Shown one piece after another: positions 5,264 through 5,565 of a stretch of 5,565 nucleotides of DNA. Origin of the DNA: Marinosulfonomonas sp. GTDB taxonomy: Bacteria > Pseudomonadota > Alphaproteobacteria > Rhodobacterales > Rhodobacteraceae. The stretch is from the NCBI GenBank assembly GCA_022712735.1, contig JAFLKA010000512.1, forward strand, positions 1 through 5,565. The letters are read 5' to 3'. Under the pieces are notes generated by a model. It ran no database searches. It was not told the origin of the DNA and saw only the letters and a list, made by a program, of their open reading frames with translations. The position numbers were made by a program, and so were the translations under genes. Position 1 is the first letter of the stretch. Every line of letters begins with the position of its first letter.

Positions 5264-5565
5264 TCAGCGCACCGCCTCGATCGGCCCCTCGGCGCGGCCA
5301 TGGATGAACTGGTCCAGATAGGGATCGCCACTGTTGTCCATATCGGCCACAGGCCCGGTCCACTTGATCACCCCGTCGTGCAGCATCGCCACCTTGTCGG
5401 CGATGGCACGCACTGATGACATATCATGGGTGATGGTCATGGCGGTGGCCCCCATTTCCACCACGATTTCGCGGATCAGCTCGTTAATCACCCCCGCCAT
5501 GATCGGGTCCAGCCCCGTTGTCGGCTCGTCGAAAAAGATGATTTCGGGCTCGGCGGCGATGGCGC
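5264..5565 (-). CDS. mlaF: ABC transporter ATP-binding protein, MlaF/Ttg2A type (partial, C-terminal part)
   Basis: Only the last 100 full codons are in the window; the frame runs open through the right edge, so the N-terminal part with Walker A, Q-loop and signature motif is outside. The visible part begins in the Walker B region, IIFFDEPTTGLDP, which includes the catalytic glutamate and D-loop. ITHDMSSVRAIADKVAMLHDG follows and contains the H-loop histidine. The C-terminus is PYLDQFIHGRAEGPIEAVR. The phrases GLDPI, THDMSS and DQFIHG are typical of MlaF/Ttg2A (YrbF) ATPases, which power a retrograde phospholipid transport system at the inner membrane with an MlaE permease and an MlaD substrate-binding protein. 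The next gene in the direction of transcription is a PqiA-family membrane protein, consistent with an envelope lipid role. Assignment to MlaF rather than a generic ABC ATPase rests on these C-terminal motifs and context. Confidence 0.88.
   Translation of the reverse strand, partial: AIAAEPEIIFFDEPTTGLDPIMAGVINELIREIVVEMGATAMTITHDMSSVRAIADKVAMLHDGVIKWTGPVADMDNSGDPYLDQFIHGRAEGPIEAVR

Overview
The window looks like chromosomal DNA from a Rhodobacterales (Roseobacter-clade) alphaproteobacterium. The coding parts are GC-rich (one 60-base sample at the mlaF end counts to about 63% GC). From general knowledge of that group, the order mlaF-like ATPase, PqiA-family protein, radA, cvpA, purF is a familiar housekeeping neighbourhood. 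The taxonomic call is inference from gene order and protein character; there is no rRNA here to confirm it. All supported genes lie on the minus strand, so transcription runs from the right edge to the left edge.

Reading in the direction of transcription: (1) 5565-5264 is the C-terminal end of an MlaF/Ttg2A-type ABC transporter ATPase, cut by the window edge. (2) 5263-4731 is a 533-base stretch with no convincing gene. Its central 460 bases are only about 36% GC by hand count and hold a consensus-like minus-strand promoter candidate, a near-repeat of the mlaF stop region and some small hairpins. (3) 4730-2220 is a compact cluster of a PqiA-family membrane protein, radA (DNA repair and recombination ATPase) and cvpA (inner-membrane protein), with gaps of about 30 bases. 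(4) A perfect 12-bp stem-loop follows cvpA. (5) 1992-1597 is a small secreted protein of the COG4315 / PF03640 'secreted repeat' family with its own strong ribosome binding site. (6) 1596-1462 is a leader containing an 11-bp tandem repeat and a long imperfect hairpin. (7) 1461-1 is a complete purF, the first committed enzyme of de novo purine synthesis, of the propeptide plus [4Fe-4S] type.

Functionally this is a mixed housekeeping block: envelope lipid transport (MlaF, probably PqiA), DNA repair (RadA), a membrane protein historically linked to purF (CvpA) and purine synthesis (PurF). The two places where it departs from a plain operon are the AT-rich island between mlaF and pqiA and the small secreted-protein gene between cvpA and purF. 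I found no new multi-gene system, CRISPR array, tRNA, rRNA or intact mobile element. The points worth checking are the AT-rich island and the structured purF leader.
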